Of a stretch of DNA of 64,000 nt, positions 47,444-56,364 are shown one piece after another. Numbering within the stretch: the first letter of the stretch is position 1; every line of letters begins with the position of its first letter. Source of the DNA: Agromyces humatus (GTDB taxonomy: Bacteria; Actinomycetota; Actinomycetes; Actinomycetales; Microbacteriaceae); NCBI RefSeq assembly GCF_021228295.1, contig NZ_JAJQPD010000003.1, forward strand, positions 248,001 through 312,000. Reading direction: 5' to 3'. Both the position numbers and the translations under genes were made by a program. The notes beneath the pieces are model-generated. The model was not told where the DNA came from, ran no database searches, and worked only from the letters and a program-made list of their open reading frames with translations.

Positions 47444-49138
47444 TCAGCCGGCGCAGTAGGTGAGTTGCACGTCGGAGTGCTGCGGCACGTCGCCGGGGGC
47501 CAGCGACTGGCGCGTGATCGGCGACCCGGGCGCGGTCGGGCACGCCGCATCGGGCACCGGGACCGGGTTCAGTTGCAGGTTGTCGGCCGTCAGGTAGTCG
47601 GATGCCGCAGCGAGCGTCTGCCCGGTGAGGTCGGGAAGCAGCACGAGCCCGTTGGAGAGCACGAACTGCACCGTTGAACCCATCTCGACGGAGGCGCCGC
47701 CCTCGGGCGTGGTTGACAGGACGGTGTCGGCGGCCACGGTCGGCGAATACTCACGGGTCTCTTGGCCGGCGACCAGGCCTACGGCCTCGAGCGCGGCCTT
47801 CGCGTCGGCCAGGGTCATGTTCGTCAGCTCGGGCACGGCGACCGCCTCCCGCCCGGTCGAGACGCGCACTCGGATGACCGTGCCGGCATCGACGATATCG
47901 CCGGCGGCCGGTTCGCTGCCGATGACCTGGTCGGCCGGCACCGTCTCGTTCGTCTCGTCGATCCGTGTCGCGGGCAGTCCGATGGCGGTGAGCCGCTCGA
48001 CGGCGGCCTCGTAGGTGATGCCGGTCAGTACCGGAACCTTGCGGGCATTCGAGGGCAGGTCGTCGGCGGGCTGCAGGTTGAACGCCCAGTACATGACGGC
48101 GATGACGATCACGACGACGCCGATGATGCCCGACCAGATCCAGATCGCCGGGGGGCGTCGCTGCGTGCGCGCCATCGTCTCGTCTTCGGTGAGCTGTCGC
48201 AGTGCCAGCTCGGAGCTCGAGAGCGACGCCGTGGGCGCCCCGAACAGCAGTTGCGACTCGCTCGGCTTCTGGTGAACCGGCACGCGACCGGCTGCCGCGG
48301 TGTCGACGTCGGTGCGGAACTCGACCGCGGTCTGGTAGCGCTCGTCGCGGTTCTTCGCGAGTGCGTGCAGCACCACGGAGTCGAGCGCGGGCGAGACCTT
48401 CGGGTTGATCACGCTGGGCTTGACGGGTCGTTCGCTGACGTGCTGGTACGCGACGGCCACGGGTGTGTCGCCCCGGAACGGCGGGCGCCCGGTGAGCATC
48501 TCGAACAGCACGACACCCGTGGAGTACAGGTCGGTGCGCGCGTCCACGGTCTCGCCCTTGGCCTGCTCGGGCGAGAAGTACGATGCGGTGCCGAGGATCG
48601 CGGTGGTCTGCGCCACCGTGGTCGCCGAATCGGAGACGGCGCGTGCGATGCCGAAGTCCATGACCTTCACCTGGCCGGTGGTGGTGATCATGATGTTTCC
48701 GGGCTTGATGTCTCGGTGCACGACGCCGGCCCGGTGCGAGTACTCGAGGGCGGTGAGCACTCCGTCGATGACGCGCACCGCCGCGGCGGGCTCGAGCGGG
48801 CCATCGTGGATGATGTCCTTGAGCAGGCGCCCCTCGACGAACTCCATGATGATGAACGGCAGCTGCACCTCGTGCCCCGAAGGGTCGACGACCGTCTCTT
48901 CGCCGGCGTCGAACACGCGCACGATCGTGGGGTGCGCCATGCGTGCAGCCGACTGGGCCTCCTGCCGGAACCGCATGCGGAACGCCGGGTCGGTGGCGAG
49001 CTGCGGCTTCAGCAGCTTGATGGCGACCTGACGCCCCAGTCGGGTATCGGTGCCGACGTGCACGTCGGCCATTCCGCCGCGCCCGATGAGCGAGCCCACG
49101 CGATATCGTCCAGCGAGGACTCGTCCTTCATCGCTCAC
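47444..49138 (-). CDS. pknB: Ser/Thr protein kinase PknB with three PASTA domains
   Basis: A 564-residue transmembrane kinase. Gly loop IGRGGMADVH, Lys41 in AIKLL, VHRDIKPGN, VMDFGIA and SPEQAKGE. The transmembrane helix is about 334-355 (WIWSGIIGVVVIVIAVMYW). Three extracellular PASTA repeats follow: VPVLTGITYEAAVERL, VPELTNMTLADAKAAL and LPDLTGQTLAAASDYL. It senses lipid II or muropeptides and phosphorylates growth and division proteins. Last in the leftward fhaA-fhaB-pstP-rodA-pbpA-pknA-pknB operon. Confidence 0.96.
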   Translation of the reverse strand: MSDEGRVLAGRYRVGSLIGRGGMADVHVGTDTRLGRQVAIKLLKPQLATDPAFRMRFRQEAQSAARMAHPTIVRVFDAGEETVVDPSGHEVQLPFIIMEFVEGRLLKDIIHDGPLEPAAAVRVIDGVLTALEYSHRAGVVHRDIKPGNIMITTTGQVKVMDFGIARAVSDSATTVAQTTAILGTASYFSPEQAKGETVDARTDLYSTGVVLFEMLTGRPPFRGDTPVAVAYQHVSERPVKPSVINPKVSPALDSVVLHALAKNRDERYQTAVEFRTDVDTAAAGRVPVHQKPSESQLLFGAPTASLSSSELALRQLTEDETMARTQRRPPAIWIWSGIIGVVVIVIAVMYWAFNLQPADDLPSNARKVPVLTGITYEAAVERLTAIGLPATRIDETNETVPADQVIGSEPAAGDIVDAGTVIRVRVSTGREAVAVPELTNMTLADAKAALEAVGLVAGQETREYSPTVAADTVLSTTPEGGASVEMGSTVQFVLSNGLVLLPDLTGQTLAAASDYLTADNLQLNPVPVPDAACPTAPGSPITRQSLAPGDVPQHSDVQLTYCAG

Positions 49139-49219
49139 GGTGCGCGGCTCCCTTCATGGCTCGTCGTGGTCGTCGTGTGGGTGTCGCGCCGCTGGGCGGC
49201 GGCGTTCGACGCGTTCGGT

Positions 49220-50923
49220 CTACTCGCTGCTGGTGTCGGGTCCGGCGATCACGTTGACGGCAGTGGAAGGCGAGGACGGCGAGCTGAGCTGGCCGCAGAA
49301 GTACTGGTAGCTCACGTTGACCGTGCCCTCACCGGTCGTGGTGATCGTGACGTCGGTCGCGCCGGCGCCGAGCGGCGGAGCGGCGTTCGCCGGACCGTCG
49401 ATGGCGACCTGGTAGCCCGACAGGGTCTGGCCGGCAGGGCAGGTCGCTGCGGGCCACGAGACCCGGAACGATTCGCCGTTGCGAACCTCGGCGGGGTCGA
49501 CCGTCGGGGCCGCCGACGGAGCCGCAGGCGTCTCAGGGGCCGCGTAGTACGTGATGGTGACTTCGCTGCCGAGGGGCACGGGACCGGTCGGGTTCACCGC
49601 GTAGACGAGACCTGCCTGGTCGGGCGACGTGGCCGCGTTGCCCTCGGCGGCGTTCGCGACCATGCCGAGGTCGACGAGCTTCTGGCTCGCCTCGTCGGCC
49701 GAGAGTCCGACGAAGTCGCCGGGATTGATCTGTGCGGTCGTGGGAGCCACCTCGGTGGGGGTGGGCGTCGGTGTCGGAGTCGGGGTGTCGGCGGGCGTGG
49801 AGGGCGGCGTCGACGGGGGCGTCGTATTGGGGGACTCGTTGCCCGCGTTCAATGCGAAGGCGATGATCGTGCCGATGAGCACGATCGCGAGCAGGGCGAT
49901 GAGGACGATGAGCGGCCACGTCCACGGGCTGCGCTTCTTCTTCTCGCCCTCGCCCTCTTCTTCGAGCTCGCCGTCGCCGGGAGCGGCTGCGGGCAGCACG
50001 GTCGTGGCCGCGGTGGCGGCCCCCTGCTGCGGCATGAGCATGGTCGCAGCGGTGACGCCCGCCGCACCGAGTACGGCGGGCACCGCGGCCGCAGCGGCCT
50101 GCACATCGCCGCGCCGCAGCGCCGTGGCGGCGCGGGCGAGGTGGGCCGCCGACTGCGGGCGGTCGGCCGGGTTCTTCGCGATGCACGAGTAGACCAGGTT
50201 GCGCACCGGCTCGGAGACCGTGACCGGAAGGTCGGGCGGCGTCTCGTTGATCTGCGCCATGGCGATCGCGACCTGCGACTCGCCGGTGAACGGCCGCCGG
50301 CCGGCGAGCGCCTCGTACGCCACGATGCCGAGCGAGTAGATGTCGGTGGTGGGCGACGCGGGATGACCCGAAGCCTGCTCGGGCGACAGGTACTGCACGG
50401 TGCCCATGACCTGGCCGGTCGCGGTGAGCGGCACCTGGTCGGCGATGCGGGCGATGCCGAAGTCGGTGATCTTCACCCGACCGTCGGGGGTGATGAGCAG
50501 GTTGCCGGGCTTGATGTCGCGATGCACGAGGCCGGCCGCGTGGGCGGCCTGCAGCGCCGACGCGGTCTGCGCCACGATGTCGAGCACCTTGTCGGTCGAC
50601 AGCACGTGCTCGCGCTCGAGGATCGTCGAGAGCGCCTCACCCGGTACGAGCTCCATGACGAGGTAGGCGCTGCCTTCTTCCTCGCCGTAGTCGAACACGT
50701 TCGCGATGCCCTCGTGATTGACGAGCGCGGCGTGGCGCGCCTCGGCGCGGAACCGCTCGAGGAACCCCGGGTCGCCCAGGTACTCGTCTTTCAGGATCTT
50801 GATGGCGACCTGTCGACCGATCACGAGGTCGGTGGCTTGCCACACCTCGCCCATGCCGCCGATCGCGATCCGCGACTGGAGTTCGTAGCGCCCCCCGAAG
50901 GTGAGCCCTGCGCTCGGTCTCAT
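49220..50923 (-). CDS. pknA: Ser/Thr protein kinase PknA-like with PASTA and FN3-like ectodomain
   Basis: A 567-residue kinase: IAIGGMGEVWQATD, Lys42 in VAIKILK, LVHRDIKPGNLL, ITDFGIAR, SPEQASG. A charged EEEGEGEKKKRS precedes the transmembrane helix (WPLIVLIALLAIVLIGTII). The outside part has a TPTPTPTPTEVAP linker, a single PASTA-like repeat (DFVGLSADEASQKLVDLGM) and a fibronectin-III-like domain (ESFRVSWPAATCPAGQTLSG). Mycobacterial PknA has no PASTA domain, so this ectodomain is an elaboration. Overlaps pbpA by 4 bp. Confidence 0.92.
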   Translation of the reverse strand: MRPSAGLTFGGRYELQSRIAIGGMGEVWQATDLVIGRQVAIKILKDEYLGDPGFLERFRAEARHAALVNHEGIANVFDYGEEEGSAYLVMELVPGEALSTILEREHVLSTDKVLDIVAQTASALQAAHAAGLVHRDIKPGNLLITPDGRVKITDFGIARIADQVPLTATGQVMGTVQYLSPEQASGHPASPTTDIYSLGIVAYEALAGRRPFTGESQVAIAMAQINETPPDLPVTVSEPVRNLVYSCIAKNPADRPQSAAHLARAATALRRGDVQAAAAAVPAVLGAAGVTAATMLMPQQGAATAATTVLPAAAPGDGELEEEGEGEKKKRSPWTWPLIVLIALLAIVLIGTIIAFALNAGNESPNTTPPSTPPSTPADTPTPTPTPTPTEVAPTTAQINPGDFVGLSADEASQKLVDLGMVANAAEGNAATSPDQAGLVYAVNPTGPVPLGSEVTITYYAAPETPAAPSAAPTVDPAEVRNGESFRVSWPAATCPAGQTLSGYQVAIDGPANAAPPLGAGATDVTITTTGEGTVNVSYQYFCGQLSSPSSPSTAVNVIAGPDTSSE

Positions 50924-52374
50924 TTGTTCAGCACCGCCTCTAGTACCTGCTTTGCGATGGGTGCGGCGATGAGATTGCCGAACCCCTCCTGACCCAGTCC
51001 TCCGCCGTCCTCCACGAGCACAGTGATTGCATACTGAGGATTGTCTGCGGGGGCAAAACCCGTGAACCAGAGAGTGTACGGGTCACTCTCGCCGTTCTCC
51101 GCTGTTCCGGTCTTACCGGCCACACTGACGCCGTCTATTCTTGCATTACTCGCAGCCCCGTTTTCGACGCCGTTGACCATCATCTGCACCATCGTGTTCG
51201 CCGTCTGCTCGCTGATGGCGCGGCCGAACTCACTGGGCTCGAACTCCTGCAGCGGGTTGAAGTCGGGCGCCGTGATCTGGTCGACGAGGTTGGGGTTCAT
51301 CACGATGCCCCCGTTCGCGATCGCGGCCGACACGAGCGCCATCTGCAACGGGGTCGCCCGCACATCGCCCTGGCCGAAGGCGCTGAGTGCGGTCTGCGGG
51401 TCGTCGAGGCCGCGCGGGTAGGTGCTCACCTCGGTTGCGGTGGGGATGAGGAACTCGCTGTTGAAACCGAACTTCTCGGCCTGCTCGCGGATGGCGTTGT
51501 CGCCGAGGTCCATGCCGAGTTCGGCGAACGGGATGTTGCATGAGAGCCGGAGCGCGTCAGCCAGGGTCACGGTCGAACCGCCGCCGCACGACCCGCCGCT
51601 CGAGTTGCGCACGACCGCGTCGGTGCCGGGCAGCGTCAGCTCGGCGGGGTTGGGGAACGTCGACTCGGGGGTGTACCGCCCCGATTCGAGCGCGGCGGCC
51701 GTGACGACCAGCTTGAACACCGACCCCGGGGGGTTCATGTCGCCGCCGGTGGCACGGTTGAAGAGCGGATCCATGGGATCGGCGAGCAGGCCGTCATAGG
51801 TGGCCTGGACCTGCGCGCTGTCGTGCACCGCCATCGAGTTCGGGTCGAACGTGGGCTTGGTCACCATCGCGAGGATGCGCCCCGTCGACGGCTCGGTGAC
51901 GACGACCGCGCCGGTGTAGTCGCCGAGCGCGTCCCATGCGGCCTGCTGCGCCACCGCATCGATGGCGACCTCGACGGATGCGCCCATAGGGTCTTGACCC
52001 GAGATGAGCCGGTTGAGCGAATCGAAGAACTGGCTCGATGATTGACCGCTCAGATACTCGTTGAGCGATCGCTCGAGCCCGGTGGCCTCGCCGTTCACCG
52101 GGATATAGCCCGTGATCGGCACGTACAGCGGTCCGCTGGCGTAGACGCGCTGGAACTTGTAGTCGTCGTCGCTCGGCTGCGAGAACGCGATCGGCGTGCC
52201 GTCGACGAGGATCGGCCCGCGCTCGACCGAGTAGCTCTCGTAGAGCGTGCGGGCGTTGCGCGGGTCGGCCGCGAGGGCGCTGGCCTGGACGTACTGGATG
52301 ATCGTCGACGACACCAGCAGCGTGACGAACATGAGCAGCGCGATGATCGAGACGCGCTTGAGTTCCCGGTTCAT
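50920..52374 (-). CDS. pbpA: Class B penicillin-binding protein PbpA
   Basis: A 484-residue transpeptidase. N-terminal anchor helix (SIIALLMFVTLLVSSTIIQY), dimerization domain, then the catalytic NPPGSVFKLV (Ser218, Lys221), LSCN (279-282) and VAGKTGTAENG. Crosslinks peptidoglycan at the site of RodA synthesis. Coupled to rodA (4-bp overlap at 52371) and to pknA (4-bp overlap). Confidence 0.95.
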   Translation of the reverse strand: MNRELKRVSIIALLMFVTLLVSSTIIQYVQASALAADPRNARTLYESYSVERGPILVDGTPIAFSQPSDDDYKFQRVYASGPLYVPITGYIPVNGEATGLERSLNEYLSGQSSSQFFDSLNRLISGQDPMGASVEVAIDAVAQQAAWDALGDYTGAVVVTEPSTGRILAMVTKPTFDPNSMAVHDSAQVQATYDGLLADPMDPLFNRATGGDMNPPGSVFKLVVTAAALESGRYTPESTFPNPAELTLPGTDAVVRNSSGGSCGGGSTVTLADALRLSCNIPFAELGMDLGDNAIREQAEKFGFNSEFLIPTATEVSTYPRGLDDPQTALSAFGQGDVRATPLQMALVSAAIANGGIVMNPNLVDQITAPDFNPLQEFEPSEFGRAISEQTANTMVQMMVNGVENGAASNARIDGVSVAGKTGTAENGESDPYTLWFTGFAPADNPQYAITVLVEDGGGLGQEGFGNLIAAPIAKQVLEAVLNK

Positions 52375-53762
52375 CCGTCGATCACCAGCCTCGGATGGTT
52401 GCGTACCGTGTCGGAGAGTCGCAGCAGCAGCGCGACGATGATCCAGTTCGCGACGAGCGACGAACCACCGGCCGCGAGGAACGGGGTCGTCAGACCGGTC
52501 AGCGGGATGACCCGGGTCACGCCCCCGACGACGATGAAGACCTGCAGGGCCACGACGAAGGCGAGGCCGACGCCGAGCAGCTTGCCGAAGTCGTCTTGAC
52601 CGGCGAATCCGATGCGGAATCCGCGTGCGACGAACAGCAGGTAGAGCGCGAGGATCGCGAACACGCCGGCGAGGCCGAGCTCTTCGCCGAGGCTCGCGAT
52701 GATGTAGTCACTCTGCGGCACCGGCGTGAGGTCGGGGCGTCCCTGACCCCAGCCCGTGCCGATGAGGCCGCCGTTGGCGAGGCCGAAGAGTCCCTGCACG
52801 AGCTGGTAGCTGCCACCGAACTCCTGCTCGTAGCGCTCGGGATTGAGGGGGTCGAGCCAGTTCGCGAAGCGGTTGCCCACGTAGTCGAGGGTCTGGCTCG
52901 CGATGAGGGCGCCGCCGACGAACAGCGTGAGGCCGAGCACGACCCATGAGATGCGGCTCGTGGCGACGTAGAGCATCACGAGGAACAGGCCGAAGTACAG
53001 GAGTGCCGTGCCGAGGTCGCGCTGGAACACGATGACCGACATCGACAGAGCCCACACCACCAGCAGCGGCCCGAGGTCGCGGGCGCGCGGGAACTTCATG
53101 CCGAGGAACTTCGTGCCGACCATCGACAGCGAGTCGCGGTTGCGCACGAGGTATCCGGCGAAGAACACCGCGAGGGCGATCTTGGCGATCTCACCGGGCT
53201 GGAACGTGGCGATGTCGCCGAAGCCGATCCACACCCGCGCGCCGCTCACCTCGCGCCCGAGCCCGGGGACGAGCGGCAGCAGGAGCAGCACGATCGCGAC
53301 GAGCCCGGCGAGGTAGGTGTACCGGAACAGCACGCGGTGGTTGCGGATGACGAGGATCGTCGCGATCGCGGCGATGATCGCGATCGCGCTCCATGCGATC
53401 TGGCGCACGGCCGCCGACTCCCAGCCGGCCTCGCCGTTGGCGATGTCGATGCGGTAGATCATGGCGATGCCGAGGCCGTTGAGCACGGTCGCGATCGGCA
53501 GCAGGAACGGGTCGGCGTCGCGTGCGACGAAGCGCATCGCGATGTGCAGGCCGAAGACGAGCACCGAGAGGCCGGCGCCGAGCAGCACGAGCTGCGTGTC
53601 GACGCGGCGCATTGCGCCGAGCTGCACGAGCACGATCGCGGCGGCGTTGATGAAGCAGGCCACGAGCAGCAGCCAGAATTCGAGATTGCGCAGCTTCTGG
53701 GGCATCCGGATTCTTCGGACGCCGGTCGGCGGCGTGCCGGTGGCGACCGGCGTGCCGGTCAC
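52371..53762 (-). CDS. rodA: SEDS peptidoglycan glycosyltransferase RodA/FtsW
   Basis: A 463-residue polytopic enzyme with about 12 helices: LRNLEFWLLLVACFINAAAI, GARVWIGFGDIATFQPGEIA, IVFQRDLGTALLYFGLF, PQSDYIIASLGEELGLAGVF and LTGLTTPFLAAGGSSLVAN match SEDS signatures including the catalytic Asp region. GTG 53762 starts VTGTPVATG one nucleotide past the pstP stop. Works with PbpA in wall elongation. Confidence 0.95.
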   Translation of the reverse strand: MTGTPVATGTPPTGVRRIRMPQKLRNLEFWLLLVACFINAAAIVLVQLGAMRRVDTQLVLLGAGLSVLVFGLHIAMRFVARDADPFLLPIATVLNGLGIAMIYRIDIANGEAGWESAAVRQIAWSAIAIIAAIATILVIRNHRVLFRYTYLAGLVAIVLLLLPLVPGLGREVSGARVWIGFGDIATFQPGEIAKIALAVFFAGYLVRNRDSLSMVGTKFLGMKFPRARDLGPLLVVWALSMSVIVFQRDLGTALLYFGLFLVMLYVATSRISWVVLGLTLFVGGALIASQTLDYVGNRFANWLDPLNPERYEQEFGGSYQLVQGLFGLANGGLIGTGWGQGRPDLTPVPQSDYIIASLGEELGLAGVFAILALYLLFVARGFRIGFAGQDDFGKLLGVGLAFVVALQVFIVVGGVTRVIPLTGLTTPFLAAGGSSLVANWIIVALLLRLSDTVRNHPRLVIDG

Positions 53763-53763
53763 G

Positions 53764-54996
53764 TCACTCAATGGAGTCCTCCAATCGCTGGACGATGAGC
53801 CTCGCCTCGCCGAGCGAGCCGGCGCTGATCGTCTGCTCGACTCGCTGCTGATCGTACGTGCGCAACTCCGAGACGTCGATGGTCGTCTCGGTGTGCAATT
53901 CGTGCAGCGACAGCGGGCCGAGGTTCTGCTGGATTCCCTGGAACACGGCGACCCGGCCGTTGGACTCGCCCACGTAGTAGCGCGTCTGCGTCCACTGGTA
54001 GCCGAGCACGAATGCGGCGACGATCGCCCCGATGAGCAGCACGATCCAGAAGCCCCACAGCCACCGTCGCCGGCGCCTGCGACGCGCGTCTTCCTCGATG
54101 ATCTCGTCGAAGAAGTCCTCGGAGTCGGGTTCGAAGTGCGTCTCTTGAACCGGGTGCGGCCGGAACGGAGTGAGACGGATGCCGCGGGGCCGGGCCGGTT
54201 CGGGTGCGGCGCCGAAGGCGAGCGGGGCGGCGGCGGATCCGACGATGAGCGGGGGCGTCGCGGGAGCGGCCGGCTCGCCGATGTCGACGACGACGACGGT
54301 GACGTTGTCGGGCGCGCCGCCATCGAGCGATGCCTTCACGAGACGATCGGCGACCTGCTTCGCCCCGGCGTCGGCCGACATGATCTCGAGGATCTCGTCG
54401 AACGACGCCACCCCCGAAAGGCCGTCGGAGCAGAGCATCCACCGGTCGCCGTCGCGGGTGTCGAGCACCATCTGGTCGATCTCGGGGGAAGCCTCGACGT
54501 CGCCGAGCACGCGCATCAGCACCGAACGACGCGGGTGCACCATGGCCTCGTCGGCGGTGATGCGACCGGCGTCGACGAGGCGTTGCACGAAGGTGTGGTC
54601 GGTCGAGATCTGGCTCAACTCGTCGGAACGCAGCAGGTAGATGCGGGAGTCGCCGATGTGCGAGATGACGACCTGGTCACCGAGATGCAGCAGCGCGCTC
54701 ACGGTCGTGCCCATGCCGGTGAGCTCGGCGTGGTCGGCGACGGTCTCGGCGATCTGCCGGTTCGCGGCGATCAGTGCGGCCTCGAGATCGGCCCCCGCAT
54801 CGACGGAGCTGTCGTAGTCGATGTCGGCCTCGGCGATGCGGCGGGTCGCGATCGCGCTCGCGACGTCACCGCCGGCGTGGCCGCCCATGCCGTCGGCGAC
54901 GAGGAACAGCCGGCGCCCGGCGTAGCCGGAGTCCTGGTTGTTCGAGCGGACCCGCCCGACGTGCGAGACCGCTGCGCTCGCCTTGACCGTCGCCAT
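53764..54996 (-). CDS. pstP: PP2C-family Ser/Thr phosphatase PstP
   Basis: A 410-residue phosphatase: HVGRVRSNNQDSGYAG, LFLVADGMGGHAGGDVAS and ISHIGDSRIYLLR metal-binding motifs, then a disordered Pro-rich stretch, a basic cluster (RRRRRRRWL), a transmembrane helix (GFWIVLLIGAIVAAFVLGY) and a C-terminal extracellular domain. Reverses PknA/PknB phosphorylation. Confidence 0.95.
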   Translation of the reverse strand: MATVKASAAVSHVGRVRSNNQDSGYAGRRLFLVADGMGGHAGGDVASAIATRRIAEADIDYDSSVDAGADLEAALIAANRQIAETVADHAELTGMGTTVSALLHLGDQVVISHIGDSRIYLLRSDELSQISTDHTFVQRLVDAGRITADEAMVHPRRSVLMRVLGDVEASPEIDQMVLDTRDGDRWMLCSDGLSGVASFDEILEIMSADAGAKQVADRLVKASLDGGAPDNVTVVVVDIGEPAAPATPPLIVGSAAAPLAFGAAPEPARPRGIRLTPFRPHPVQETHFEPDSEDFFDEIIEEDARRRRRRRWLWGFWIVLLIGAIVAAFVLGYQWTQTRYYVGESNGRVAVFQGIQQNLGPLSLHELHTETTIDVSELRTYDQQRVEQTISAGSLGEARLIVQRLEDSIE

Positions 54997-54999
54997 GGG

Positions 55000-55557
55000 C
55001 TACCGTCGCAGCTCGAACGTCGTCGCTCCGACCTTGACGGTGGCTCCGAGCGGGATGGGCACGGGCACGGTCACTCGGGAGCCGTTGAGAAAGGTGCCGT
55101 TCGTGGAGTCGAGGTCTTGGATCATCCACCGGCCGTTCCACAGCATGATGCGGGCGTGGTGGGTCGACGTGTAGTCGTCGCGGATGATGATGGCCGAGTC
55201 GCTCGACCGGCCGATCGTGATCTCGTCGCGACCGAGCGGGAACTCGGCGCCCGCCTTCGTTCCGCTCGTTATCACGAGTCGGGTCGCGTTCTCGCTCGAG
55301 GCGAGTTCGCCGTCGGGCCCGGATGTCGCTGCCGACGCCGCGACGGGAGCCCTGAGCGCTGCGGGGACCGGGGTCACCGGGGAGCTGGGGAACGCCGAGG
55401 CCGCGGGGGCGGGTGCCGCGCTCGACGCCTCGGGCTGCAGCTTGCGCACGCGCTGCCCGAACAGGTCGCTGCGCAGGGCGTACACGATGGCGAAGATGAA
55501 CACCCACAGCAGCAGCAGGAAGCCCAGTTGCAGGACGAGGAGGGTGAGTTCGCTCAT
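55000..55557 (-). CDS. fhaB: FHA-domain membrane protein FhaB (FipA-like)
   Basis: A 185-residue protein with an N-terminal transmembrane helix (LVLQLGFLLLLWVFIFAIVY), an Ala/Pro linker and a C-terminal FHA domain (FPLGRDEITIGRSSDSAIII, STHHARIMLWNG, DLDSTNGTFLNGSRV). Binds phosphothreonine from the kinases. Overlaps fhaA by 4 bp. Confidence 0.94.
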   Translation of the reverse strand: MSELTLLVLQLGFLLLLWVFIFAIVYALRSDLFGQRVRKLQPEASSAAPAPAASAFPSSPVTPVPAALRAPVAASAATSGPDGELASSENATRLVITSGTKAGAEFPLGRDEITIGRSSDSAIIIRDDYTSTHHARIMLWNGRWMIQDLDSTNGTFLNGSRVTVPVPIPLGATVKVGATTFELRR

Positions 55558-56300
55558 TCGCCGGGCCCCCAGAACCCGCCCATGTCGTGGCGCTCAGTCG
55601 CCGGGTCGGCGCGGCGCGGATCGCTCGGTGCGCCCGACGCCTGGGCGAGCACGCGGAAGACGATGCGCGACCGGCCGATGGTGATGACCGAGTCGGGTTC
55701 GAGGATGGCCTCTTTGACCGGACTGCCGTTGAGCTGGGTGCCGTTGGTCGAGCCGAGGTCGCGCACGCGCGCCCGGCTGCCGTCCCACTGCACCTCGGCG
55801 TGCCGGCGGGATGCCCCCGAGTCGTCGAGGGTGATGTCGGCCTCGCTGCCGCGACCGATGACGGTGCGGCCCTTGATGATCGGGTAGCGCTTGCCGTCGA
55901 CATCGAGCACCGGGGTCCAGGCGACCTGGCCCTTGACGTTGAGCGAGTCGACCTGCACCATGCCGACGCTGAGGCCGGAGTCTCGGTCGAGCCCGATCGT
56001 GATGCCGCCCGCGAACTGGAAGCGCTGGCTCGCAGCATGCTTCTGCACGAGGTCGACGAGCTCGTCGATGAGCGCCGGGCCGAGGCCCGTCATGCGGTCG
56101 TAGTCTGCCGGAGCGAGGCGGACCGTGAAGTTGTTGGGCACGAGCACGCGGTCGCGCGAGACCACGGCCGCCTTCGTGTCGATCTCGCGCTTGAGAGCAG
56201 ACGTGATCTCGACGGGTTGCAGCCCCGATCGGAAGGTCTTCGCGAACGCGCCGTTGACGGCACGCTCGAGACCCTTCTCGAAGTTGTCCAGTAGGCCCAC
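55554..56300 (-). CDS. fhaA: FhaA: DUF3662 plus FHA domain protein
   Basis: A 248-residue protein. N-terminal DUF3662 (MGLLDNFEKGLERAVNGAFA...SALKREIDTKAAVVSRDRVL) and C-terminal FHA domain (GRTVIGRGSEADITLDDSGA, SRRHAEVQWDG, DLGSTNGTQLNG). In mycobacteria FhaA binds the MurJ pseudokinase domain; this MurJ lacks that domain, so the partner here probably differs. First gene of the seven-gene leftward operon. Confidence 0.94.
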   Translation of the reverse strand: MGLLDNFEKGLERAVNGAFAKTFRSGLQPVEITSALKREIDTKAAVVSRDRVLVPNNFTVRLAPADYDRMTGLGPALIDELVDLVQKHAASQRFQFAGGITIGLDRDSGLSVGMVQVDSLNVKGQVAWTPVLDVDGKRYPIIKGRTVIGRGSEADITLDDSGASRRHAEVQWDGSRARVRDLGSTNGTQLNGSPVKEAILEPDSVITIGRSRIVFRVLAQASGAPSDPRRADPATERHDMGGFWGPGE

Positions 56301-56364
56301 AGGTCTCCCGCTCCGGTTTCTGACTGTGTGACATGGTAGCCCGAAGGCCTGTGCAGACGTCGAT

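Noticed and set aside
47762..50992. 1076-codon open frame antisense to pknB and pknA
   Set aside because: The opposite strand shows complete kinase and PASTA motifs; this frame has none.
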